A DNA stretch of 64,000 nucleotides from Bradyrhizobium sp. 138 (GCF_023074075.1 NZ_JADPKT010000072.1:62001-126000); one strand, 5' to 3'. Shown: positions 43,744 through 53,955, numbered from the stretch's first letter. Made by a program: numbers and translations. Notes: generated by a model from the sequence alone, not told the origin.

Positions 43744-45633
43744 CTAGTCAAGAAATGGCAGTACGATCAGCCCGGCGGGATCAAGCCCGTGGCGGGCACA
43801 GACATCATGGGCCAGCGCGAAATATCGGTCGGCCTCGGGCATGTCGCCTCGATCAAGGCTCAGTGTCGCAAGACCATCATAGCACGGAAAGAGCTGCTGC
43901 GGTTCGCCGGTTTCGTTCGCCACCTCGATTGCCTCATTGTAGCAGAGGGCGGCCAGGTCGGGGCGGAAATGGCATTGATGGATTTGCCCGAGCACGATCA
44001 AGGGCACGGAGAGATGCTCCCGCTGATCGAGCGCACGGTCGATTTCGATCGCCTTCTCGGCAGCCGGCACCCCCTCCTCGGTACATCTGTCCGTGAAGGT
44101 GCAACACGCAACGGCAAAATTGGCGAGAAGACGCGCCTGGAAGCCGAGATCCCCGATCCGACGCGCGACATCCAGTCCACGCCGGCAGACCTCCACGGCT
44201 TTCGCCGGGTCGACAATCGTGTAGAGCACACCGAGATTGGTGTAGCCGCGGCAGGCTACGTTAAGGAGGCCAGCGGCTTCGGCAGCTGCGACACTTTGCT
44301 CTACATCGCGCACCGCCTCCTGGTGTCGTCCAACCCGCGCCAGTGCAACCCCCTTGGTATTGAGAGCCTCCGCAATGGCGCGCGCCGCCTCGAGCCCGGC
44401 GTGCTGGTCGGCGTCGGCAGGCACGGATCGGGCATAGCCAAGCGCCTCGTCTGCCCAGCTCGCGGCGGCCACGTGATCGCCCGTGCGAAACGCGAGACGG
44501 CCGCGCTCCTGCAAGAGATGCGCCCACTCGATGGGCGCGTCGATCCCTCCAAGCAGTTTGGCAGCCTCGGCGTAATGCGTTTCCGCCTTGATCCGCTTGC
44601 CGGCGTCCCACAGCAATCGGCCAAGCTTGCGAAGAATCCGCGCTTCGCCGATCCGGTCCTCTGCGGCGCGGTGCCCCTCCAACGCGCTCTGATAATGCTC
44701 CTCGGCCGTATTCCGCCGGCCAGCCGCGCCACAAAGGTCCGCAATCCGCTCGTACAGGATCAGACGTTCCGGCTCCCCCTCGCCGTTGGCCAACAGCACG
44801 GCGAGGGCCTGTCGGTAGAGACGGATGGCATCGTCGTTGGCATAGCTCGCGCGTGCGCGGTCGCCGGCGGCGCGCAGATAGCGCGCGCCCTTCGGCTTGC
44901 TCGCACTCAGACTGAAGTGATGTCCGAGCAGTATGAGATCCTCGAGGCGCTCGGGCTCATTGCCATAGAGCCGCTCTAGCGCGGCACCAATCCGTCCGTG
45001 AAGCTCGATCCGGCGCTGCAGAAGCAGGTTTTGATAGATCACGTCCTGAAGCATGGTTTGGGTGAAACGGTAGGTCCGCAGCGAAATCGAGTTCGAGCCT
45101 GCGATCTCCTCGATGATCTCCGCGTCGCATAGAAGTTCGAGCCCTGCTTCAACCCTCGCTGGCTCGGTTGTCGCCGCACCAAGCACACCCGCATCAAAAC
45201 GCGGGCCGATTACCGCGGCCTCCTGTGCCAGAAGGCGGACCAGATGGGGCAACCGGTCGAGGCGCGCCAGCAACAACGCCTGAATGCTTGCCGGAATATC
45301 GGCGGCGGCTTTATCCGACTTCATCCGCCACTGCGCGCCGTCGCGTTCCAGGGTGCCGGCCTCGATGAGGCCGCGTATGATTTCCTCGAGGAAAAGCGGA
45401 TTGCCGCCGGCGCGATCGAGGATCCGACTGAACAGACGTCCCGGCGGTTCACGCCAACCGTGCCTGAAGTAGGCCGCGAGCAGCCTCTGTCCGTCAGCGT
45501 CGCCAAGCGGAAGCAGCCGAAGGGTCGTGTGACTGATCCTGCTCGAACCGAACTGGTCAAGTTCCAGCGTCGGCCGATGCGTAAACAGCAGCATCAGCCG
45601 CGTCCGCTCAAGTCGGTCCATCAGGAACCGCAA
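43744..45633 (-). pseudogene. 3' part of a frameshifted cyclase-ATPase-TPR gene
   Basis: 629-codon frame holding the ATPase tail and C-terminal TPR region of the gene that starts at 47039. It begins MRFLMDRLERTRLMLLFTHRP, but the true frame continues upstream as LALSPLLIIVEDLHWADAVSLEALRF with the Walker B aspartates, so this ATG is internal. The C-terminal 350 residues are TPR-like helices. One deleted G near 45720 (CGCCGGCATTC where the frame needs CGCCGGGCATTC) joins the halves. Confidence 0.7.
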
Positions 45634-45680
45634 CGCTTCAAGAGAGACCGCATCGGCCCAGTGCAGATCCTCGACGATGA

Positions 45681-47039
45681 TCAGCAGCGGCGACAGTGCC
45701 AGACGGCGTTCGAAGAATGCCGGCGGAGCTGTTCGGGCTCGACATGCCTGAGCAGGGCGTTGGGGTCGCCGAGGCCGAGTACGTGCAGATAGAGGGGCAT
45801 CAGGCGGGCGGCCTCGTCAGTCGCGAGGCCAAGCTCCGACAGCGCTTCGGCGACCTTCGCTTCCGCCTCTGCAGCGCTGGCCTTCTGTGCGATGCCATAA
45901 GCGCTACGCAGCACGGCGGCGAGCGCGCCGTAAGACTGTTCGCCGAGCGGCGAGCAGACCGCCCGCCGGACCGCCAAGTCTGCGAATCGATCCTCGTCAC
46001 GGATGCGGGCGAGGAACTCGTCGACCAGCCGCGTTTTCCCAATGCCCGCTTCGCCAATCAGCCGCACCAGTTGAGCCGCGCCGCCGCGCGCGCGATCAAG
46101 GCTGCCGATCACCCGCGCAAGCTCGGCGTCGCGCCCGACCAGCGGTGCATCGAGGCCCAACGTGTCGAGGCCGCGTGCCGCGCGGGGCGTATCGAGCGGT
46201 CCCTTCAGACGATGGACCAGAACGCTGCCCATCTTGCCCTTGAGCGAGACCTCGCCAAGCGAGTCATAGGAGAACGCATGCCGCGTCAGGCGGTGGGTCA
46301 GCGGCCCGACCAGCACCTCGCCCGGCGCCGCCATCGACTGCAACCGCTGCGCGGTATTCACGGTGTCGCCGGTCACCGAAAAGGATTTGGCAACGCCCAC
46401 GCCTAACCCGCCCGCGACGACGTGCCCGGTGTTGATGCCGACATGGAGCAGCAGCGGTGAACCGGCATAGGCTTTTGCGCGCTCGCTGAGGCGCGCCGTC
46501 CGGCTAATCATGTCGAGGGCAGCGCGGACCGCCCGCTCGGGGTCGTCCTCGTGCGCGGCCGGCGCACCAAACAGCGCGAGCAGCGCATCGCCGATGAATT
46601 TGTCCACGAAGCCGCCAAAGCTCTGCACCGCAGCCGTCAGTTCCTCGAACAATTGGTTCTGAAGCGTCTGCATGACCTCGGGGTCGAGCCGCTCGCTCAT
46701 CGCAGTGAAGCCGCTGAGGTCGGCAAACAGCACGGTGATGGTACGGCGGTTTGCTTCGCTGTCGATCCTATCGGACCGCGGACGACATGCTTGTTGCGGG
46801 TCGGCCGGCGGTGCCAGCAGTGGCGAGGAGGCCCTGATCGGCGCTGTCGGCCGGCTCGGCCGCGCCTCTCCCCCATCTTTGAGGGCCTCACCGACGAGGG
46901 CGCCGCATTTCGGGCAATAGGCGAAATCCGGTGCGCATGCATAGCCGCAGCTGGGGCAGGCGTTGGGCTGCTTCGTGCCGCACTTCGGGCAGAAGGCAAA
47001 GCCGCTCTGAACCTCGGAACCGCAGCAAGAGCAGTTCAT
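45681..47039 (-). pseudogene. 5' part of a frameshifted zinc-ribbon/class III cyclase/ATPase gene
   Basis: 452-codon frame. Residues 3-45 are two zinc ribbons (CSCCG...CPKCG, CPSCG...CPKCG), 98-260 a class III cyclase with metal Asp in LFADLSGF (107) and IGDALLA (151) and transition-state Asn/Arg in DTVNTAQRL, and from 300 an AAA/STAND ATPase with P-loop GEAGIGKT. It reads out at 45681 after QLRRHSSNAV, where the intact frame would continue AFFERRLALSPLL. Together the halves give about 1,100 residues, the usual size of bacterial cyclase-AAA-TPR sensors. A GAGG site precedes the ATG. Confidence 0.75.
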
Positions 47040-47103
47040 GGGTCAAGACCTCGCGAAAATCGCGACGGCGCGATCTCCTGGACTACCGGATGGGTCCAGG
47101 AAC

Positions 47104-47289
47104 CTAGCGAGCATGGGCTCGTTGCATTGGAAGAGCAAGCGGTGGTTGGTTAACGGACGTGGTCGCGGCTTCACTCCTCCCGCAACTTCGCAGCCTTCCG
47201 ATGTCAAGGATAGTGACCTCGCCATACCCCGGCCGCAACAACACATCCTTCTCCAGCCTGTTCGTGCGCGGCGGCGCACTGATGTGCAT
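47104..47289 (-). pseudogene. Crp/Fnr regulator 3' fragment
   Basis: 61-codon frame whose residues 10-37, NRLEKDVLLRPGYGEVTILDIGRLRSCG, match the extreme C-terminus of the intact Crp/Fnr protein at 52123 (NRLEKEGLLRLEYGGVTILDIERLRGYG). The sensor domain and the helix-turn-helix are absent. It sits between the CHAT gene stop and the cyclase start and is a relic; the remainder of the 254 bp gap shows no gene. Confidence 0.75.
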
Positions 47290-47293
47290 TGCG

Positions 47294-50200
47294 CTACATG
47301 GCTCCGTTCCCCACCAGCACGAACGGCGCCCAGACGCCGGGCTGCGCATTTGCGCCACCCTTCGCAATCAGGGCCGAGATCGAGCGGCGCAGCGCCTCGG
47401 CGCGGCCGATGTCTGGATGCGCGTTGAGGGCATCGATCGTGCCAGTCGTGATGACCACCGCCGCGTCGGAGTTGACCGCCCAATGCGACACCAGCAGCGC
47501 GCGCGTGCCCGCATAGAAGAAGGCCCGTGCGAGACCTGAGAAGGCCTCCGAATTGGCCGCCTGCCCTCCGGCGGTGTTGCAGGCCGACAGGATCACCCAT
47601 TCGGCATCGAGCTTGAGGCCCGAAATCTCCGACGATGCGAGATAGCCGTCATCTGCTGGCGTCGCGGCCATCGGCGGGCTCAGGATCAATCCGGGCTCGA
47701 TCGAGCCGCGCACCTGTCCCGCAAGCGCGCCATGCGTCGCGAAATGAAGGATGCGGTATTTTGCGAGGTCGCCGCTCTGGCTGAGCGTCTTCATCCTCGC
47801 CTCCGAGGCATCGCCCGCGAGAACGACATCGCCCTTCACGGGCACGAAGGTGTTGGCCACCGCGCACAATTCGAGCGCGGTTTCCGGCAGCGGCATCTGG
47901 CGCCTGAGCTGCGCAATGTCCGCTGCGCCACCGGACAGCGCGTCGACGGCGCGAAAGCGCCTTTGCGCGACCTGGCTCCGTGTCGGGATGGCGTCGCAGG
48001 TCTGGATCTGGCGCGCCAGCTTGGCGCGCGCGGTCGAAAGCTCGCTGCGGCCATCGCCGTCGAGCGTCGGATTGCCGACACCAAGGAACGGCCTCGACGC
48101 CGCGCTCCTGCGTGCGACCTGGCGCAGCGCCTTGAGGCTGGAGACGGACGGCAAGACGGTGGTCGCAAATCGCCTGACCAGCCATGGTGCCTTCGTGAGG
48201 TCTCCACCTGCCGCGGGCTTGTCCGTCAGCAGGACCTGGAACGGCAGCGTCGCCAGTGGGCCCGACGGCACCAGGATCAGTTCCTTGCCATCGATCTCGC
48301 GCGCGACCGGCCCGAGCAAGGCTTGGTAAAGGGCAAAGGCGCGCTCCTGATCGAACGGCAGTGGCTCGTCTGCGCCCAATGGAGTGTTGCGGCCGAGCTT
48401 CTGCGGGCATGTGGATGCCTTGTCCAGCCACGCCTCCGCGTCGAGACCGCAGCGCAGGGCACTGACGGCGTCGTTGAGCTGCTTCTCGCCGAGGTCGGCC
48501 GCATGCCAGCGCACATCCGAGCGCATCACCGTCCAGACAAAAGTGGCGCGCGACGTCGTCGTGAACAGCAGCATCGCCTCGTTGGGACGAAGCTGCTTCT
48601 GGACGTCCTCGATCGCGATCGGCGTCTTGGTCACCAGCGCCGCATAGTCCGGAAACTGGGCGGCGATCGTCCGATCCAATTCCCGGATCTGACCTGCAAT
48701 GTCCGCGGCACGGGCACGAAGCGCCTGCTCCGCAGCCGCATTGCGCGCGGCACTGGCTTGCGAGATCGCCGCCACCAGCATCTTGTCGGTCGCCATCGCT
48801 TGCGCGCCGAGATCCTGCCGTTCTCGAACGCGCGCCGCGAGATCCCCGCTGCCATCCGCGACGCGGGCCGACATTCCTGCGATCGCGCGCGCGGCCTGCT
48901 CGTCACCGATCCATTGTGCCGTCTCGAACGCCTGCGACCGCAACGCGTCCTTTTGCTCGTCACTGGCGCGCGCGAGATCGTAGGCGGCAACGATCAAGCC
49001 CGGATATGGATTGGTGTCTTCATGGGCCCTGAGATCGCCGCGGCCGTCCTCGCCGAACTCCGCGGTACGACGGCCGTTCTGGATTGCCACCGCACGCGCG
49101 AACGCGTCGCGAGCCTGCTGCCAATCCTTTAGATCAAGAAAATGGGCGCCGAGATTGGCAAAGCTGCTGGCGACATCAGGATGCTGCTCGCCGAGCGCAC
49201 GCAGGCGGATATCCAGCGCGCGCCTCAGAAGCGGCTCGGCCTCCTGCGTCCGGCCGGTGCTGTCCAGGATGACGGCCAGATTGTTCAGGCTGTTCGCGAC
49301 CAGCGGATGGGAGGCGCCGAGGGCGGCTTCGCGCAGCGCAAGCGAGCGACGGGCGAACGGTTCAGCCTCGGCGTATCGACTGCCGTCGCCCATCAGCGTC
49401 ACCAGATTGTCGAGAGCGATAGCGACGTCGAGATGGCCGGGACCGAGGGCTTTCTCTCGAATGGCGAGCGATTTGCGCAAGAGCTGGTCGGCCTCCTGCT
49501 TGCGATTGAGACGGGCCCAGACCTCTGCAAGATTGTTCAGCGCCGTCGCCACGTTCGGATGCGCCGCACCAAAACTCTTTTCCTGAATGGCGAGCGCCCG
49601 TGTCAGCAGTCCCTCGGCCTCGGCAGCCCGGCCCTCGCGGGAAAACACCAAGGCAAGATTGTTCAGGCTCGCGGCGGCGTCGGGATGATCCGGCCCCAGC
49701 GCCTTCTCCCTGATGGCCAGGGCTCGCCGGGCCAGCTGCTCGGCATCCTGAAGCCGCCCCTGTGCGCGCCGGAGCTCGCCGAGATTGCTCAGCGATGCGG
49801 CCAGATAGATGCTGTCCGCGCCGTGCTGCTTCTCCTGGAGAGCGAGCGCTTCGGCAAAGTTCGCATCGGCCTCACGCAATCGGCCTTGCGCGCGATTGAC
49901 CTCCGCGATGTTGTTGAGCGTCACCGGAATCATGATCTCGGCCTGTCCCGGCGACTTCCTGAACACCGCAAGGGCGCGACTGAACATATCGAGCGCCTCG
50001 GTCTCCTTCATCTGACGGTGCCGGAGATTGCCGAGCTGCATGCGCGCCAGGGCTGTCGTGAGGTGGTCGGGGCCCAGCACGCTCTCGTCGATGGCGATGG
50101 CGTGTGACATATCCCGCTCGGCCTCGCTCAACCGGTTCAGGCCGAGCTCGAGCTGGCCGAGCGTGCCGAGCACGGCGGCGACTTCGGGATGATTGGGCCC

Positions 50201-50602
50201 GAGGCTCTTCTCGCGAATCGCAAGTGCCCGTCTCAGCACGGCTTCGGCCTCGGTGGTCTCGCCTTGCGCCTGGAGCGACTGACCCAGCACCACCAGCGTG
50301 GTTGCCGTCAGCGGCGACTGCCGGCCCGAGCCCTTCTCAGACTCGGCGACGAGCTTTCGTGCCAGCCCGACCGCCTCGCCATAGCGGCCTTCCTTGGCCA
50401 GCGACGTGATGCGCTGCATCAACGTCAGCATGTCCTGTGGACCGGCCCGGCATGCCGACGCGAGGACGCTCGCGAGAATCAGAGAACCCAGAAGCCGCGC
50501 GACGAACGTCTGCCAACGTACCCATGCTGTGATTGCTCCGCTCCCCCGAGCCCGCCGGCTCTTAAGGGCCATAGCAAGATGAAAACTCTGTGACCGCACC
50601 AT
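47294..50602 (-). CDS. TPR-CHAT (caspase-like) protein with signal peptide
   Basis: About 1,102 residues. An N-terminal hydrophobic signal LLGSLILASVLASAC (cleavage near residue 50) precedes some ten tetratricopeptide repeats of the kinesin-light-chain type (EAEAVLRRALAIREKSLGPNHPEVA and similar, about 70-520), an alpha-helical linker, and a CHAT protease domain with catalytic His 957 in ILHFATHGALAG and Cys 1008 in ILSACNTAGG. CHAT is a caspase-related peptidase fold; TPR-CHAT proteins act in proteolytic signalling and defence-like cascades. Export to the periplasm is predicted. The start MVRSQS has no strong ribosome site; MALKSRR at 50572 is the alternative. No clear substrate gene is adjacent. 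Confidence 0.88.
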   Translation of the reverse strand: MVRSQSFHLAMALKSRRARGSGAITAWVRWQTFVARLLGSLILASVLASACRAGPQDMLTLMQRITSLAKEGRYGEAVGLARKLVAESEKGSGRQSPLTATTLVVLGQSLQAQGETTEAEAVLRRALAIREKSLGPNHPEVAAVLGTLGQLELGLNRLSEAERDMSHAIAIDESVLGPDHLTTALARMQLGNLRHRQMKETEALDMFSRALAVFRKSPGQAEIMIPVTLNNIAEVNRAQGRLREADANFAEALALQEKQHGADSIYLAASLSNLGELRRAQGRLQDAEQLARRALAIREKALGPDHPDAAASLNNLALVFSREGRAAEAEGLLTRALAIQEKSFGAAHPNVATALNNLAEVWARLNRKQEADQLLRKSLAIREKALGPGHLDVAIALDNLVTLMGDGSRYAEAEPFARRSLALREAALGASHPLVANSLNNLAVILDSTGRTQEAEPLLRRALDIRLRALGEQHPDVASSFANLGAHFLDLKDWQQARDAFARAVAIQNGRRTAEFGEDGRGDLRAHEDTNPYPGLIVAAYDLARASDEQKDALRSQAFETAQWIGDEQAARAIAGMSARVADGSGDLAARVRERQDLGAQAMATDKMLVAAISQASAARNAAAEQALRARAADIAGQIRELDRTIAAQFPDYAALVTKTPIAIEDVQKQLRPNEAMLLFTTTSRATFVWTVMRSDVRWHAADLGEKQLNDAVSALRCGLDAEAWLDKASTCPQKLGRNTPLGADEPLPFDQERAFALYQALLGPVAREIDGKELILVPSGPLATLPFQVLLTDKPAAGGDLTKAPWLVRRFATTVLPSVSSLKALRQVARRSAASRPFLGVGNPTLDGDGRSELSTARAKLARQIQTCDAIPTRSQVAQRRFRAVDALSGGAADIAQLRRQMPLPETALELCAVANTFVPVKGDVVLAGDASEARMKTLSQSGDLAKYRILHFATHGALAGQVRGSIEPGLILSPPMAATPADDGYLASSEISGLKLDAEWVILSACNTAGGQAANSEAFSGLARAFFYAGTRALLVSHWAVNSDAAVVITTGTIDALNAHPDIGRAEALRRSISALIAKGGANAQPGVWAPFVLVGNGAM

Positions 50603-50766
50603 GCGCCGTCTTCGCAAGCCGTGACGCGCGCACCGCGGGCCGGCATGCCGAAGCCAACGCGCATGGCGGCATGCGGCAGCTTCGATTGACACGGGCATCG
50701 CGTGCGCTACGGTCTCGCCCAGAAGAAAAAACAAGAAGGAATCGCCGTGGCACGCGTCATCGCGTC

Positions 50767-52029
50767 GTGAGCGCAACCGCGCGGTCTTCGGCACTCGCGC
50801 CATTTCGCATCCGCAACTATCGCTTCCAGTGGCCGTCCGACCTGCTCACCTCCTGGGCGTTCGAGGTCGAGACGCTGGTGCTCGGCTGGTACATCCTGGT
50901 CGAGACCGGCTCGGTGCTGCTGCTTACCGTGCTTGCATCGCTCCAGTTCGTCGGGACCTTGGTCGCGCCGGTATTCGGCATGATCGGCGACCGCATCGGT
51001 CATCGCGATCTCCTGGTGGTGATGCGCCTTGCTTATACGGCGCTCTCGTCAGCCATCATGGTTTTGGCGCTGACCGGTCATCTCTCGCCATTGAGCGTCA
51101 TGATCATCGTCGCGATCATGGGACTGATCCGCCCTTCGGATCTCGGCGTCCGGGGCGCGCTGCTCGCCGAGATCATGCCGGCCGAACAGTTGGTGGGCGC
51201 CATCAGCGTTGCGCGCACGACCCAGGACAGCGCCCGCATCGCCGGTGCGTTGACGGGCGCCGGGCTGTTTGCCCTCCTCGGCATCGGCCTCGTCTATGTG
51301 GCGATCGCCTGTCTCTACTTCGTGGCCGCGCTTCTCATGCTCTGCCTGACCCGGCCGAAAAGGACTATCGCCACGAGCGATCTTCCCGCGGACAGCCACG
51401 CCATTTCGCGATTGTTCGGCGACCTCAAGGAGGGGATCGTCTACGCCTGGAGCGGCCCGGGAATGCGCGCCGCGCTCTGCGTCGCCTTTCTGGCCAATCT
51501 CACCGCTTTTCCGTTCACCGGCGGATTGCTGCCCTACATCGCGCGGGAGATCTTTCAGACCGATCAGACCGGCCTCGGCTATCTCTCGGCGAGCTTCGCC
51601 GTCGGCTCTCTGATCGGCTCCATCACGCTGAGCCTCGTCGGCGGAGTGCGCATTGCCCGGCTCCTGATCGGCGCGACACTGGCCTGGTACGCCATGCTGC
51701 TGGTCTTCGTCGAGGTCAGGACCATGCCGGTCGCGATGGCCTGCCTGGTGCTCGCCGGCGTCGCGCAGAGCATGTCGATGATCTCGGCGGCCGTGATCCT
51801 GATGCGGACGGCGAGCGCACATCTGCGCGGCCGCGTCATGGGCGTGCGCATGATGGTGATCTATGGCCTGCCGCTCGGATTGCTCGCGGCCGGCAGCCTG
51901 ATCGACATCATCGGCTATTCCGCGACCGGCTCGCTCTATGCGGCCTCGGGTATCATTGCGATGCTAGCCATCGCGATCCTCTGGCGCGCCGATCTTTGGC
52001 CGTCGCACGCCCCCGCCAATGCGCGCTAG
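50767..52029 (+). CDS. MFS transporter (EntS/DHA3-like exporter)
   Basis: 420 residues, 12 membrane helices. RNYRFQWPSDLLTSWAFEVETLVLGWYI, LVAPVFGMIGDRIGHRDLLVVMR (the MFS loop 2-3 motif GDRIGHR) and LRGRVMGVRMMVIYGLPLGLLAAGSLID late in the protein fit the EntS-type DHA3 exporters. Substrate unknown. The start is GTG at the end of a seven-codon open frame that begins after AAGGA (50746), stopping as GTGA over it, which suggests coupled translation. Divergent from the CHAT gene. Confidence 0.85.
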   Translation: MSATARSSALAPFRIRNYRFQWPSDLLTSWAFEVETLVLGWYILVETGSVLLLTVLASLQFVGTLVAPVFGMIGDRIGHRDLLVVMRLAYTALSSAIMVLALTGHLSPLSVMIIVAIMGLIRPSDLGVRGALLAEIMPAEQLVGAISVARTTQDSARIAGALTGAGLFALLGIGLVYVAIACLYFVAALLMLCLTRPKRTIATSDLPADSHAISRLFGDLKEGIVYAWSGPGMRAALCVAFLANLTAFPFTGGLLPYIAREIFQTDQTGLGYLSASFAVGSLIGSITLSLVGGVRIARLLIGATLAWYAMLLVFVEVRTMPVAMACLVLAGVAQSMSMISAAVILMRTASAHLRGRVMGVRMMVIYGLPLGLLAAGSLIDIIGYSATGSLYAASGIIAMLAIAILWRADLWPSHAPANAR

Positions 52030-52124
52030 AGCTCCGTTCCGATGAATCGGAACGGCTCTCTAGATTCTCGTTTTGACGCGTTTTCTTCACGCGAACCGGT
52101 ATCCACTTCGCTCGAAAACGCTCT
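52029..52124. repeat. Rhizobial intergenic mosaic element (RIME-like)
   Basis: AGAGC-type flank, CCGTTCCGATTCATCGGAACGG-class palindrome at 52034-52055, then ATTCTCGTTTTGACGCG and the arm CGCGAACCGGTATCCACTTC up to CGCTCGAAAACGCT. This mosaic, with paired palindromes, is one of the commonest dispersed elements in Bradyrhizobium and relatives. It fills the gap between two convergent stops. Confidence 0.85.
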
Positions 52125-52797
52125 AATCCCCGTACCCGCGCAGCCGCTCGATATCGAGGATGGTGACGCCGCCATATTCCAGCCGCAGCAGTCCCTCCTT
52201 CTCCAGCCGGTTCAGCGCGCGGTTGGCGTTCTGGCGGGACATGCCGGAGAGCGCGCCGATCTCCTCCTGGGTGATCTCCAGATGCGCGGTCGATTCCGGA
52301 TAGAGGATCGGGTTGTACAGCGAGGCGATGCTGCGGGCGAGGCGCGCGGTGGCATCCAGCGTGCGGTTGACCTCGAGCATGCCGATGAACTGGCCAAGCC
52401 GTTCGTTGAGCTGGCGCACCAGGAAGCGGTTGAAGCCGACGCTGTTCTCGAACAGCCACATGAAGGCGCTGCGTTCCATCAGGGCGACGCGGCTGTCGCG
52501 CAGCGCGACCACGTCATAGCGGCGCGGCTCGTTCTTGAGCACGCTGCCCTCGCCGAACCAGGCTCCTGCCGTCAGCCCGGCTAGGCTGGTCTCCTTGCCG
52601 TCGCGCGAGACCCCGCCCATGCGGGCAAGGCCGCCCACCATGCCGGCCCAATAGGCAAAAATATCGCCGCGCATGAATACGGTCTCGCCGGTGCCGTAGG
52701 ACCGCTCCGTGATTCCGGCACGCGCGACCTCGATCTCCGCTTGCGTGAGCTCGCGCGACCAGGCGGCGACGCGCTTCAGATGCTCTTCTGAAATCAT
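52123..52797 (-). CDS. Crp/Fnr-family transcriptional regulator
   Basis: 224 residues. A cyclic-nucleotide-binding-like beta barrel (about 35-130; SYGTGETVFMRGD, AGAWFGEGSVLKNEPRRYDVVALRDSRVALMERSAF) lacks the FNR N-terminal cysteines. The C-terminal HTH_Crp has ITQEEIGALSGMSRQNANRALNRLEKEGLLRLEYGGVTILD. Start MISEEHLKR was taken from the family; a longer N-terminus is possible. It should bind DNA as a dimer in response to an unknown ligand. Its C-terminus is paralogous to the fragment at 47104. The 333 bp upstream gap (52798-53130), divergent with the transport operon, holds no gene I can see. Confidence 0.92.
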   Translation of the reverse strand: MISEEHLKRVAAWSRELTQAEIEVARAGITERSYGTGETVFMRGDIFAYWAGMVGGLARMGGVSRDGKETSLAGLTAGAWFGEGSVLKNEPRRYDVVALRDSRVALMERSAFMWLFENSVGFNRFLVRQLNERLGQFIGMLEVNRTLDATARLARSIASLYNPILYPESTAHLEITQEEIGALSGMSRQNANRALNRLEKEGLLRLEYGGVTILDIERLRGYGD

Positions 52798-53130
52798 GAT
52801 CTCGCCGCTAACCGCACCGTTTCGTCGCTCCGCCCTCTGCTGCAATGCAACATGATGGTTTGGACCGCCATCGACGAAAGATGAAGGCCACTGCCGCCCG
52901 GCAAACTTTGTCGCAGAATTGTCAGCCGGGAGACATTTCTAAATAGCGCTTTCCACTATTGAGGACCACCTCGGGCGATGCAGCTTTTGATCCCAAACGG
53001 GAACGAGAGTGGTGCGGCTCCGGTCGAGACCATCTGCTGCATGGCCTCACCGGCACCACCGTACTAGGATCGCCGGGCAGGAACGGACGAAGAGCGCCGC
53101 TAAAGTGCGCCATCACCGGGAGGGTTTGGT

Positions 53131-53955
53131 TTGGTGCCTACCAGTCTTGAAGTGCGCGGCGTGTCCTTGCGATTCGGCGGCGTCCGAGCGCTGACCGACG
53201 TCGGCTTCGCCATCAGGGAGGGCGAGCTGTTCTCGATCATCGGCCCCAACGGCGCCGGCAAGACCTCGATCGTGAACTGTATTTCCGGCCGCTACAAGCC
53301 GACCGAAGGCCAGCTGTTCTACCAGGGCCGCGACATCACCGGTTTGACCCCGAATGCCCGCGCCTCGCTCGGCATCGGCCGCACCTTCCAGAACCTGGCG
53401 CTGTTCCACCACATGAGCGTGCTCGACAATATCATGGTCGGACGCCATCATCTCCTGAAGAACAATTTCCTCACGGGCTCGCTGTACTGGCTCACCGGCG
53501 CGCGCAAGGAGGAGCTCGAGCACCGCCGCAAGGTCGAGGAGATCATCGACTTCCTCGACCTCCAGTCGGTGCGAAAAGCCACCGCCGGCACCCTCTCCTA
53601 CGGCCTGCGCAAGCGCGTGGAACTCGCCCGCGCCATGGCGCTGGAGCCGCGCCTCATCCTCCTCGACGAGCCGATGGCCGGCATGAACTTCGAGGAGAAG
53701 GAGGACATGGCCCGCTACATCGTCGACCTCAACGAGGAGTTCGGGATGACGGTGGTGATGATCGAGCACGACATGGGCGTGGTGATGGACATCTCCCACC
53801 GCGTCATGGTGCTGGATTTCGGCAAGAAGATCGCCGAAGGCGATCCAGCGACCGTGCTCGCCGATCCCCACGTCAGGCGCGCCTATCTCGGCGAGGAGGA
53901 CGAGGTGCTGGTCGATCCCGACGATGCTTCGCCGGCGCAGGAGAGCGCGGCATGA
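53131..53955 (+). CDS. livG: LivG-type ABC transporter ATPase (second cluster)
   Basis: 274 residues starting at TTG or GTG (53134) behind GGGAGGG. Walker A SIIGPNGAGKTSIVNCI, RTFQNLALFHHMSVLDNIMVGRHHL, signature TLSYGLRKRVELARAMAL, Walker B LILLDEPMAGMNFEEKEDM, switch MIEHDMGVVMDI. Its stop overlaps the acyl-CoA synthetase ATG (ATGA), giving a tight operon of ATPase-synthetase-LivH-LivM-binding protein-LivF. A C-terminal acidic tail is specific to this gene. Confidence 0.93.
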   Translation: MVPTSLEVRGVSLRFGGVRALTDVGFAIREGELFSIIGPNGAGKTSIVNCISGRYKPTEGQLFYQGRDITGLTPNARASLGIGRTFQNLALFHHMSVLDNIMVGRHHLLKNNFLTGSLYWLTGARKEELEHRRKVEEIIDFLDLQSVRKATAGTLSYGLRKRVELARAMALEPRLILLDEPMAGMNFEEKEDMARYIVDLNEEFGMTVVMIEHDMGVVMDISHRVMVLDFGKKIAEGDPATVLADPHVRRAYLGEEDEVLVDPDDASPAQESAA

